Shown here: positions 44,387-51,739 of the stretch, one piece after another
Position numbering within the stretch: position 1 is the stretch's first letter
How the letters are laid out: each line of letters begins with the position of its first letter
NCBI RefSeq assembly: GCF_007991615.1
Contig: NZ_BJYR01000007.1
Span: forward strand, 124,001 to 188,000
Length of the DNA: 64,000 nucleotides
Direction: 5' to 3'
From: Novosphingobium sediminis
GTDB taxonomy: Bacteria; Pseudomonadota; Alphaproteobacteria; Sphingomonadales; Sphingomonadaceae
Program-made: the position numbers and the translations under genes
The notes under the pieces: model-generated
Database searches by the model: none
Seen by the model: the letters and a program-made list of their open reading frames with translations, nothing else
Told to the model about the DNA's origin: nothing

Positions 44387-44884
44387 TCAAGTGAGCGCGT
44401 AATACCGCACGTGGTTGCCATCGGGCCGCCGCTCGCCAACGCCGATGAACACGTGCCGCGTCAGCCAGTCGTGCGGGCCCTTGCTCGTCTCGAACGTCGG
44501 CTGCGCGCGCAGGTAGTATTCGGCGTGCGGCACCGGCGCGCCGCCGGCAAAGGCCCACTGCCGCAACCGGTCCATCGTCCCCGGCTCGCGCCCCCAGAGG
44601 AACCCCTTGTTCTGCATGTAGATCAGCGTGCCGTCGTCGACCTCGAGCATGTAGCGCGCGTCGAAAACGGCAGTGTCGTCGGGCCGGAAGAAGGCATAGT
44701 CCCCGCCTGAATTGGGCACCGCTTTGCCTTTGAGCCGCGGCCCCTCGAACTCGCCATCATCGACATAAACCGCGCTGCGCATCCCGCCCGAAGGCACATC
44801 CGGCACCATCTGCACCCGCGTGAACCGCAGCGTGCAGGCAAACGCGAACTCCAGCCGCGGATTGTCGAGCGTCGAAAAGTCCAT
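44387..44884 (-). CDS. DUF3237 family protein
   Basis: A 165-residue protein resembling the one at 17131: LEFAFACTLRF, GEFEGPRLKGKAVPNSGGDYAF, YMLEVDDGTLIYMQNKGFLWG and YYLRAQPTFETS. ATG 44884 was chosen over 44905 because GGAGG lies seven bases upstream. It is between a quinohemoprotein dehydrogenase and the VAO-type gene on the same strand. The biochemical function of the family is unknown. Confidence 0.83.
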   Translation of the reverse strand: MDFSTLDNPRLEFAFACTLRFTRVQMVPDVPSGGMRSAVYVDDGEFEGPRLKGKAVPNSGGDYAFFRPDDTAVFDARYMLEVDDGTLIYMQNKGFLWGREPGTMDRLRQWAFAGGAPVPHAEYYLRAQPTFETSKGPHDWLTRHVFIGVGERRPDGNHVRYYALT

Positions 44885-44918
44885 GTCAGCCTCCAGTTTT
44901 CCCAACCCAATCCCCCAC

Positions 44919-45037
44919 CCCGCTCACTCTGAGCTTGTCGAAGCATGTCCTGAGCGGCTGCTGCAAGCAGCCAGCCGAAGGGGGTGCTGGCGCGACCGCC
45001 GCGTTTGATGCTTCGACAAGCTCAGCATGAGCGGGGT
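44919..45037. repeat. GCTTCGACAAGCTCAGC-type repeat cluster
   Basis: CCCGCTCACTCTGAGCTTGTC opposite TGCTTCGACAAGCTCAGC, with a GC-rich hairpin (GGCTGCTGCAAGCAGCC) between them. It occupies the gap between the quinohemoprotein gene and DUF3237. Confidence 0.78.
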
Positions 45038-45068
45038 TAGTCGGGTTCAAGTATGGGGACAGCCCCCA

Positions 45069-47444
45069 TCAATAATTGCTCAAGATCGTCAGGCTCGGCC
45101 CATCCAACGGCTTGCCCGCCTTCTGCTTCGCCAATTCATCCGCCCGTGTCTTGACCTGCTGGTCGATCAGATAGGCATGGATCGCATCCGCATCCCCGGG
45201 GAGAAGCACATCATCCCAGCGCGGCATCCCGCCCGGCGCCAGCGCCCCTTCCAGCACGATCTGCTTGAACATCTCATGCGTGCCCGGCTGCATCCGCCGA
45301 AGGTCCGGCGTGATCGAACGGTGCCGGTTGGCATGGCAGATCGCGCAATTGCCGAAGAACAGCCCCTGCCCCCGCGCAATCGTCTCCGCCGTCACGCCGG
45401 CTGCCTGCGCGGGCGGCTCGGGCGCCACTTCCAGCGGCGGCAGCAGCGGCGGCTGCTTCACTTTGCCCCCGCCCAGCCTGAACACCAGCAGCCGATTGAG
45501 ATTGCCCCGGTCATACGCCGCCGAATAGCGCGGCACGAACGGGAACCCGCCCCCGCCCCACCCGGCCATGACCGCGACATACTGCACCCCGTTCACCCGA
45601 TACGTCATCGGCGCCGCCATGATCGGCGTCCCCGTCTCGATCCGCTTGAGCACCGCGCCGGTCTTCGCATCGCGCACATAAAGCCGCCCGCCCACGTCGC
45701 CATGGATCAGCAAGCCCGAAGCCGTCGTCAGCACGCCCGCGCGGTCCTGCCAGCCCGCCGTATCCGCCGCCCACACGGTCTTGCCCGTCAGCGGCTCGAT
45801 CGCGCGGATCTGCGCCTTGCCCGGATCGCGCAGCGCCTCGGCATAGGCGGGCAGCGCACGCACCGCATCCGCCATCGGCGGCGGCAGTGCGCCCAGCGCA
45901 TCCTTCACATCGGTCGTGAAGATCAGCGCCGCATCGTTGTTCAGCCCCCGCGCCTTCAGCGGCTTCTGCCCCGGCGTCATGAAGATCAGGTTCCCCAGAT
46001 CGAGCACCGCCGCATAATAGAGCCCCGTCGCCGGATCGAACGAAGCCGGATGCCAGTTGCGCGCCCCCGGCGTTGCCGGAAACACGATCTTCGGCCCTGC
46101 CGTATAGTCGCTCTCCTCGGGCGTCAGGATCGGCCGCCCGGTCGCGGGATCGATCCCCTTGGCCCAGTTCATCCGCACCAGCGGATTGGCCTTGAGCAGC
46201 TTCCCGGTTCCCCGGTCGATCACATAGAGAAAGCCGTTCTTGGGCGCATGGAGGATCACCGAACGATCTGCGCCATCCACCTTCAGATGCGTCAGGATCA
46301 GCGGCTGGGTCGAGGTGAAATCCCAGTTGTCCCCCGGCGTCTCCTGATAGTGCCACACCATGCGGCCCGTCCTGGGATCAAGCGCCACAAGGCTGCCAAG
46401 GTACAGATTATCCCCACCCGCCGGACTGCGCTTTGATGTCGCATAAGGCCCGCCATTGCCGGTGCCGACGAGCAGGTATCCGGTCTCCGGATCAAACACG
46501 ATCGCATCCCACGGCGCCCCGCCGCCGCCGATATCCCAGCGACTCTTCGGGTCCCAGGTCTTCAGTGCTGCTTCCAACTCCGGACGTTCCTGCGGCCCGA
46601 GCGCCGGATCCTTCGGCACCACGTGCCAGCGCCAGCGCAGCTTGCCGGTCTCCAGATCGAGCGCCGTGACATAGCCGCGCACATCGTATTCCGCGCCGCC
46701 CATGCCGATAACGACGACGTCGCCCGCGATCTCCGGCGCGCCGGTCGAATTGTCGCCCTTCTTGCGGTCCTCGATGAAATCGCTCTTCCAGACCACTGCG
46801 CCGGTCTTCGCATCCAGCGCATAGAGCCAGCCATCGAGCGTCGCGACATAGACCTTGCCCCGCGCCACCGCGACCCCGCGGTTGACCATGTCGCAGCACG
46901 CCGTCCGGTTAAGCTGCATGTCCACATCCGGCTCGAACGCCCAGAGCTGCTTGCCCGTCGCCGCATCAAACGCATAAGCGCGGCCCGCCACGCCCGAGGT
47001 ATAGAGCACCCCGCCGACCATCACCGGCGTCGCTTCCATACCCCGCGCAGTGCCAAGTTCCGCCTGCCACGCCAGCCCCAGCGCGACGACGTTCTTCGCG
47101 TTGATCCCCGTCAGCGCCGAATGATGCGTCTTGCCCGCATCCCCGCCCGGGCTGGTCCACTCAGAACCCGCGCCGACCATCGGCGGCGCCGCGCCGAGCG
47201 CCAGTGCCGCAAGCGCTGCGACAGCACCCTTCGACAAGCTCAGGGTGAGCGGGGCTTGGGAGACCCGCTGAACACCAAACCTGATCCCACCCCCAACCCC
47301 GCTCATGCTGAGCGCATCCTGAGTTTGTCGAAGGGCGAAGCATGCCCGCACAACACCTGCGCCGAACCGAGGCCTACCCCCAACCCCGCTCATCCTGAGC
47401 TTGTCGAAGGATGCTCGCGCAAACCTCTCCACCCACGCCCGCAT
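45069..47444 (-). CDS. Quinohemoprotein PQQ dehydrogenase with repeat-derived N-terminus
   Basis: A 791-residue product if started at ATG 47444, which overlaps the upstream stop (TGATG). The PQQ propeller begins near SEWTSPGGDAGKTHHSAL and contains RGMEATPVMVGG, the disulfide TACCDMVNRG, GGGGAPWDAIVFD and HYQETPGDNWDFT; the C-terminal haem motif is CAICH. About 80 residues before the hydrophobic signal core (AVAALAALALGAA) are encoded by three intergenic repeat copies read in frame (SFDKLRMSG, LRQTQDALSMSG, LTLSLSKG). An internal ATG at 47306 would give a more normal signal peptide. Periplasmic alcohol or aldehyde oxidation is expected. Confidence 0.9.
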   Translation of the reverse strand: MRAWVERFARASFDKLRMSGVGGRPRFGAGVVRACFALRQTQDALSMSGVGGGIRFGVQRVSQAPLTLSLSKGAVAALAALALGAAPPMVGAGSEWTSPGGDAGKTHHSALTGINAKNVVALGLAWQAELGTARGMEATPVMVGGVLYTSGVAGRAYAFDAATGKQLWAFEPDVDMQLNRTACCDMVNRGVAVARGKVYVATLDGWLYALDAKTGAVVWKSDFIEDRKKGDNSTGAPEIAGDVVVIGMGGAEYDVRGYVTALDLETGKLRWRWHVVPKDPALGPQERPELEAALKTWDPKSRWDIGGGGAPWDAIVFDPETGYLLVGTGNGGPYATSKRSPAGGDNLYLGSLVALDPRTGRMVWHYQETPGDNWDFTSTQPLILTHLKVDGADRSVILHAPKNGFLYVIDRGTGKLLKANPLVRMNWAKGIDPATGRPILTPEESDYTAGPKIVFPATPGARNWHPASFDPATGLYYAAVLDLGNLIFMTPGQKPLKARGLNNDAALIFTTDVKDALGALPPPMADAVRALPAYAEALRDPGKAQIRAIEPLTGKTVWAADTAGWQDRAGVLTTASGLLIHGDVGGRLYVRDAKTGAVLKRIETGTPIMAAPMTYRVNGVQYVAVMAGWGGGGFPFVPRYSAAYDRGNLNRLLVFRLGGGKVKQPPLLPPLEVAPEPPAQAAGVTAETIARGQGLFFGNCAICHANRHRSITPDLRRMQPGTHEMFKQIVLEGALAPGGMPRWDDVLLPGDADAIHAYLIDQQVKTRADELAKQKAGKPLDGPSLTILSNY
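47225..47411. repeat. Three GCTTCGACAAGCTCAGC-type repeats inside a coding region
   Basis: Copies near 47225-47250 (CCCTTCGACAAGCTCAGGG), 47297-47342 and 47386-47411 lie inside the 5' end of the quinohemoprotein frame. Spacing keeps the frame open throughout. Confidence 0.82.
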
Positions 47445-48301
47445 CACAGCGAATCCCACGGGCTCGACATCCGATAGGGCACCGTAATGAAGTTCGCCTC
47501 GATCTGCTCGATCATCCCGTAGTCGATCTTGAACAGCTCCGAAATGTAGAAGCTGTGCGGCCGCCGCACCGGGCTCTTCACCGTGCGCCCATCAGTCAGC
47601 TGGTACTCATCGATCCGCCCCGAATGATCGATGAAGCCGAAGGCCAGCACCAGCCCCCGCTCCTCGTCCACCAGCGGAAACCGCCGCGCGCGCAAGTCAT
47701 CGTCATAGCGGTAGTTGCCCATGCGGAACTGCTCCTCGCAGCCCAGCGCCGAAACCGGCACGATCTTGGCAAACTCGGGATTGCGCGTCGTCTGCACGCC
47801 GTTTTCCACGCGGTTGCAATCAGGATGGAACTTCGTGTGGATCGTCCCGTCATTCCGCTGCAGCGTATCGAAATAACCATTCGACAGCGCGATCATCTCC
47901 GCGCGCGGCACGGGTGCCACCACTTCGCGGTGCAGGATCGGCTTATCCCAATAGCGGCAGTTCTCGAACTTGATGCCGCTATCCGATTGCCGCACGATCA
48001 GCATCTCGCATTCGGCAATCGCGCCGTCGTCGTCGATCTTCAGCCGCAGCGTGAACGCGGATTCCTCGATCGCCTCGATCACCGTGCCGAAGTAGCCGAC
48101 CTGCCCGGTCCGCACATCGGCAAAGCGCAGCTGATAGTCCCCCAGCCGCTGGATCGTGCCCCAAACCCCGTCGCCGATCTCCAGCATCACGTTGTTTTCG
48201 CTGTGATGTGCGCCCGCAGCCCAGATCAGCCGGGTGTGGTCGCCCGCATTCAGCGCGGCGAGGAATTGATCGAGTGCGGCGTAAAGACCAGCGCGGTCCA
48301 T
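47444..48301 (-). CDS. NTF2/SnoaL-like protein of unknown function
   Basis: A 285-residue cytoplasmic protein: MDRAGLYAALDQFLAALNAGDHTRLIWAAGAHHSENNVMLEIGDGVWGTIQRL looks like the opening of an NTF2-like domain, followed by a second region (RTAEMIALSNGYFDTLQRNDGTIHTKFHPDCNRVENG-like) that may be a second such domain. GGGAGAG before ATG 48301 decides the start. It opens the operon to the quinohemoprotein, DUF3237 and VAO genes. A dehydratase, isomerase or lyase role is possible. Confidence 0.72.
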   Translation of the reverse strand: MDRAGLYAALDQFLAALNAGDHTRLIWAAGAHHSENNVMLEIGDGVWGTIQRLGDYQLRFADVRTGQVGYFGTVIEAIEESAFTLRLKIDDDGAIAECEMLIVRQSDSGIKFENCRYWDKPILHREVVAPVPRAEMIALSNGYFDTLQRNDGTIHTKFHPDCNRVENGVQTTRNPEFAKIVPVSALGCEEQFRMGNYRYDDDLRARRFPLVDEERGLVLAFGFIDHSGRIDEYQLTDGRTVKSPVRRPHSFYISELFKIDYGMIEQIEANFITVPYRMSSPWDSL

Positions 48302-48347
48302 AATCTCTCCCATGAGGGCTTTACCGCCCTTCGATTTCCGGCATACC

Positions 48348-48361
48348 GTATCAAATGTTAG
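48348..48361. promoter_or_regulatory. Short-dyad operator variant, site H
   Basis: GTATCAAATGTTAG resembles CTANCA-WT-TGTTAG with a mismatch at the first base and AA at the centre. It is between the divergent starts at 48301 and 48382, so it could serve both operons. Confidence 0.42.
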
Positions 48362-48381
48362 AATAAAAGGGGAGAGAGTCG

Positions 48382-48771
48382 ATGGCGCGGACAGCCGCCG
48401 AACAGGCCAACCACGACCTCGTGATCGAGATGTACCACAAAGTCCTCATCGCGATGGATAGCACCGCGGTCGATCGCTACATTGCGCCCGGCTACATTCA
48501 GCACTCGATGCTCGCCCCGCCCGGCAGGGATGCGCTGAAAGCCTTTCTCGATCACGTGAAAGTCGAATCCCCCGATGCGAAGCAGACCATCCACCGCAGC
48601 TTTGCCGATGGGGACCATGTCATCGTCCATACCCATGTCGAGCGATGGCCCGGCGATCCCGGCCTCGCGGTGGTGGATATCTTTCGCTGCGAACATGGCA
48701 TGATCGTCGAACACTGGGATGTGCTGCAGGACGTGCCCGCCAATCCCGTCAATCCCAACTCGATGTTCTGA
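48382..48771 (+). CDS. SnoaL-like small protein
   Basis: A 129-residue single NTF2-like domain: ANHDLVIEMYHKVLIAMDSTAVDRYIAPGYIQHSMLAPPGRDALKAFL and VVDIFRCEHGMIVEHWDVLQDVP are typical of SnoaL-like ester cyclase relatives (predicted snoaL-like aldol condensation-catalysing enzymes). No signal peptide. GGGGAGAGAG lies before ATG 48382. It is the first of three genes on the plus strand; the reaction is unknown. Confidence 0.83.
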   Translation: MARTAAEQANHDLVIEMYHKVLIAMDSTAVDRYIAPGYIQHSMLAPPGRDALKAFLDHVKVESPDAKQTIHRSFADGDHVIVHTHVERWPGDPGLAVVDIFRCEHGMIVEHWDVLQDVPANPVNPNSMF

Positions 48772-48784
48772 GAGAGGAAACCCG

Positions 48785-49234
48785 ATGCGCCGAGCCCTCA
48801 TCGCACTCGCCCTCATCGCCGCCCCGGCAGCACATGCAGAAACCTGCAAGCTCACGCCGAAGCAGGTCGTCACCCAGTTCCTCCACGAATTCTACATCGA
48901 GAAGAAGGTGCGTTCCTCGTTCGAGAAGTGGGTCGATCCCGGCTACATCCAGCACAATCCCTATGCCCAGACCGGCCGCGAAGCCGCGATCCAGTTCCTC
49001 ACCAAATTCGTCGAGGACAATCCCGGCCAGCGCACGCAGATCCACCGCATCATCGCCGACGGCAACCTCGTCGCCGCGCATAGCCACGGCTGGCAGGAAA
49101 GCGGCACGCCTGCCGAGCAGCGCGGCTTTGCGGTGGTGGACATCTTCCGCGTGAAAGGCTGCAAGGTCATGGAGCACTGGGACGTTATCAGCCCGGTCCC
49201 CGAAACCGCCGCCAACACCAACACGATGTTCTGA
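48785..49234 (+). CDS. Secreted SnoaL-like protein
   Basis: A 149-residue paralogue of the preceding gene with a signal peptide (MRRALIALALIAAPAAHA). Cys in AETCKL and in VKGCKVMEHWD could form a disulfide, consistent with export. The core motif KWVDPGYIQHNPYAQTGREAAIQFL parallels YIAPGYIQHSMLAPPGRDALKAFL in the cytoplasmic copy. Such a cytoplasmic/periplasmic pair is unusual. It starts 13 bases after the first gene. Confidence 0.82.
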   Translation: MRRALIALALIAAPAAHAETCKLTPKQVVTQFLHEFYIEKKVRSSFEKWVDPGYIQHNPYAQTGREAAIQFLTKFVEDNPGQRTQIHRIIADGNLVAAHSHGWQESGTPAEQRGFAVVDIFRVKGCKVMEHWDVISPVPETAANTNTMF

Positions 49235-49241
49235 GGTCCCC

Positions 49242-49982
49242 ATGCGTTTCCAGGACAAATGCGTCGTTATCCTCGGCGGCAATGCCGGCATCGGCCTCGC
49301 CGCCGCCCGCATGTTCGCGGCCGAAGGCGCCAAGCTCGCGATCACCGGCCGCAACCGCGAAACCCTTGCCCTCGCTGCCGAGGAACTCGGCGCGCTCGGC
49401 ATCGCCAGCGATATGGGCGATGTCGAGCAGACCAAGGCCGCGCTCACTGAAATCGAACACACCCTCGGCGGGATCGACGTCCTCTTCGTCAACGCCGGCG
49501 TCGGCGGGTTCGCCGCCATGCCGCACGTGACCGAAGAGTTCTGGGACGGCATCCACAACGTAAACCTGCGCGGCGCTTTCTTCGCGATCCAGAACGCGCT
49601 GCCGCTGCTGCGCGATGGCGGTTCCATCGTCATCACCGGCTCGATCGGCAGCGAACTCGCGCTTGCCGGCAACGTGGCTTATGCCTCGGCCAAGGCGGGC
49701 TTGCGCGCCATGGCCCGCACCGTCGGCAAGGAACTCCTCCCCCGCCAGATCCGCGTCAACATGGTCAGCCCCGGCCCGACCGAGACCGAAATCTTCAAGC
49801 GCGGCGCCAGCGAGACGGAAATCGCCGCCACCCGCGCCATGCTCGGCGGAGTCGTCCCCATGGGCCGCATGGGCGAAGCCGAAGAAGTCGCCCGCGCCGT
49901 CCTCTTCCTCGCCAGCAAGGAAGCCAGCTTCATCAACGGCGTCGATCTCTACGTAGACGGCGGCTGCATCGAACTGGGCTAG
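49242..49982 (+). CDS. Short-chain dehydrogenase/reductase
   Basis: A 246-residue classical SDR: GGNAGIGLA (residues 12-20), TGRNRE after beta-2 (Arg, NADP likely), NAGVGG, ITGSIGS and YASAK, ending VDGGCIELG. It follows the secreted SnoaL gene by seven bases and closes that operon. It resembles 3-oxoacyl-ACP-reductase-like SDRs; the substrate is unknown. Confidence 0.87.
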   Translation: MRFQDKCVVILGGNAGIGLAAARMFAAEGAKLAITGRNRETLALAAEELGALGIASDMGDVEQTKAALTEIEHTLGGIDVLFVNAGVGGFAAMPHVTEEFWDGIHNVNLRGAFFAIQNALPLLRDGGSIVITGSIGSELALAGNVAYASAKAGLRAMARTVGKELLPRQIRVNMVSPGPTETEIFKRGASETEIAATRAMLGGVVPMGRMGEAEEVARAVLFLASKEASFINGVDLYVDGGCIELG

Positions 49983-49997
49983 CCAAAACCAGCTTTC

Positions 49998-50087
49998 GTC
50001 GGCCCGTGCTTGACACGGGCCTTGGCTTTTCTTGTTTGGCGCCGCGCCAGAAGAACAGCCAAGCCCCGTGTCAAGCACGGGGCGACG
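49998..50087. repeat. Inverted repeat pair (CCCCGTGCTTGACACGGGG type)
   Basis: CGTCGGCCCGTGCTTGACAC and GTGTCAAGCACGGGGCGACG face each other between convergent genes. A single copy recurs at 54748. It is a sequence variant of the element at 13680. Confidence 0.78.
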
Positions 50088-50111
50088 GAGAGGTTCTTGT
50101 ACGGTGTTCTA

Positions 50112-51581
50112 TCAAAGCGCGCTCGGCACCCCATCCAGCAGCAAGGTCTTCACCTCCAGATAGGCCATGAACCCCTCGCGCCCACCCTCTCGCCCGATGC
50201 CGGATTGCTTGAACCCGCCATAAGGCAGCCCGAAATCCATCCGCAGGCCATTCTGCCCGAACCCGCCCGTTCGCACCCGCCGCCCGATCCGATACGCCGC
50301 ATCCACATCGTGCGTCAGCACCGAGCCATTGAGGCCGAAGCGCGAATCATTGGCGATGCGGATCATGTCCTCCTCGTCCTCCGCCGGGATCAGGCTGAGG
50401 ACAGGCCCGAAGATCTCCTCCTGCGCGATGCGGCTGTCATTCGGCACATTGGCAAACAGCGTCGGCTCGATGAAATAACCCCGGTTCAGATGCGCCGGCC
50501 GCCCGCCGCCGCAGACGAGGTCCGCCACCTTGCGCCCCTCGGCGATATACATCTCCACCCGGTCCCGCTGCCGCTTCATCGCCAGCGGCCCCAATTGCGT
50601 GCGCGGATCATCGGAATGCCCGATCACCACCTGCCGCATCTCTCCCGCAATCGCCTCGGCCAATTCATCATGCCGCGCGCGCGGCACGATCACCCGGCTC
50701 AGCATCGCGCAGACCTGCCCGCTCATCATCGTGATCGTGCCAGCCAGCATCTTCGCGGCGATCTCGATAGGGAAATCATCGCGCACCAATGCGGCAGACT
50801 TGCCGCCCAGCTCCAACGTGCAGCGCGCGATCCGCTCCCCGCAGACGGACGCGATCCGCTGCCCCGCCACGGTCGATCCGGTAAAGCTCACCTTGTCCAC
50901 GCCCGGATTGCACACAAGGTGATCGCTCGCCTCGCGGTGCCCCGTCACGAGGCCCACCACCCCCGCAGGCAGCCCTGCCGCCTCCGCCGCCTCGGCAATG
51001 ATATAGGCCTCCAGCGGCGTTTCGGGCGAAGGCTTCATGATCACCGGGCAACCCGCCAGCAGCGCATAGGCCACCTTGTTCGCCATGATCCCGAACGGCC
51101 CGTTCCACGGCGCAATCGCCGCCACCACGCCCACCGGCTCATAGGCGACGAACCCCGCCGCCGCGCCCATGCTCGGCCGCTGCTCGACAAACGCAAAGCC
51201 CTCGGCCATCGCGGCCAGCCCTTCGAGCACCGCGACCGAACCGGCATGCATCGGCCCGGCAAAGCTGGCGAGGCCCCCCATCTGCGCCGTCCAGCACCGC
51301 GCCAGTTCATCCACCCGCGCGCGCAGATGCCCCACCATCCGCCGAAACGCAGCGATGCGCTCCGCCGGCGCCATGCTCGGCCAGGGTCCGTGATCGAACG
51401 CATGGCGCGCCGCCGCCACCGCCGCATCCATGTCGGCTGCGTCCGCCTCGGCGACAAGCGCCACCACCTGTTCGGTATCGGGCGAGATCAGCTCGATCAG
51501 CCGCCCGCTCTGCGCCGGCACCCATGCCCCGCCGATGAACAGCTTCTCGGGATGCGCGATGGAAACGCCGGCTGGCAGCAT
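50112..51581 (-). CDS. NAD(P)-dependent aldehyde dehydrogenase
   Basis: A 489-residue aldehyde dehydrogenase: PWNGPFGIMANKVAYALLAGC, FTGSTVAGQRIAS, LELGGKSAALV (Glu) and MSGQVCAMLSR (catalytic Cys), ending YGGFKQSGIGREGGREGF. ATG 51581 with GGAGAG upstream was chosen over 51635, which lies in the operator-like sequence. It is transcribed alone. An aromatic aldehyde such as vanillin is plausible but not shown. Confidence 0.91.
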   Translation of the reverse strand: MLPAGVSIAHPEKLFIGGAWVPAQSGRLIELISPDTEQVVALVAEADAADMDAAVAAARHAFDHGPWPSMAPAERIAAFRRMVGHLRARVDELARCWTAQMGGLASFAGPMHAGSVAVLEGLAAMAEGFAFVEQRPSMGAAAGFVAYEPVGVVAAIAPWNGPFGIMANKVAYALLAGCPVIMKPSPETPLEAYIIAEAAEAAGLPAGVVGLVTGHREASDHLVCNPGVDKVSFTGSTVAGQRIASVCGERIARCTLELGGKSAALVRDDFPIEIAAKMLAGTITMMSGQVCAMLSRVIVPRARHDELAEAIAGEMRQVVIGHSDDPRTQLGPLAMKRQRDRVEMYIAEGRKVADLVCGGGRPAHLNRGYFIEPTLFANVPNDSRIAQEEIFGPVLSLIPAEDEEDMIRIANDSRFGLNGSVLTHDVDAAYRIGRRVRTGGFGQNGLRMDFGLPYGGFKQSGIGREGGREGFMAYLEVKTLLLDGVPSAL

Positions 51582-51628
51582 GGTACTCTCTCCCTGCAGC
51601 GCACGATCCGGCGCCTTCACGATTAAAC

Positions 51629-51642
51629 CTACCATTTGTTAC
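51629..51642. promoter_or_regulatory. Short-dyad operator variant, site I
   Basis: CTACCATTTGTTAC fits CTANCA-WT-TGTTAG except for the last base. It lies about 48 bases before the aldehyde dehydrogenase start. Confidence 0.47.
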
Positions 51643-51667
51643 GATTGAAGCAAGGCCAACATGCAAG

Positions 51668-51695
51668 AAGGGGTGGCCCATATAGGCCACCCCTT
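51668..51695 (-). terminator. Terminator after the TonB-dependent receptor
   Basis: AAGGGGTGGCC, a six-base loop and GGCCACCCCTT form an 11-bp perfect stem about 45 bases past the receptor stop codon. The following T-tract is short (CTTG). Confidence 0.65.
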
Positions 51696-51739
51696 CCTCC
51701 CTCATGAACCAGACCCAAGAATCGTGGAAGCGCTGAAAG

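Noticed and set aside
45069-47444. Possibility that the quinohemoprotein gene is a pseudogene because of the repeats in its 5' end
   Set aside because: The frame is open throughout, all PQQ and haem motifs are intact, and internal ATG codons can still give an export signal.
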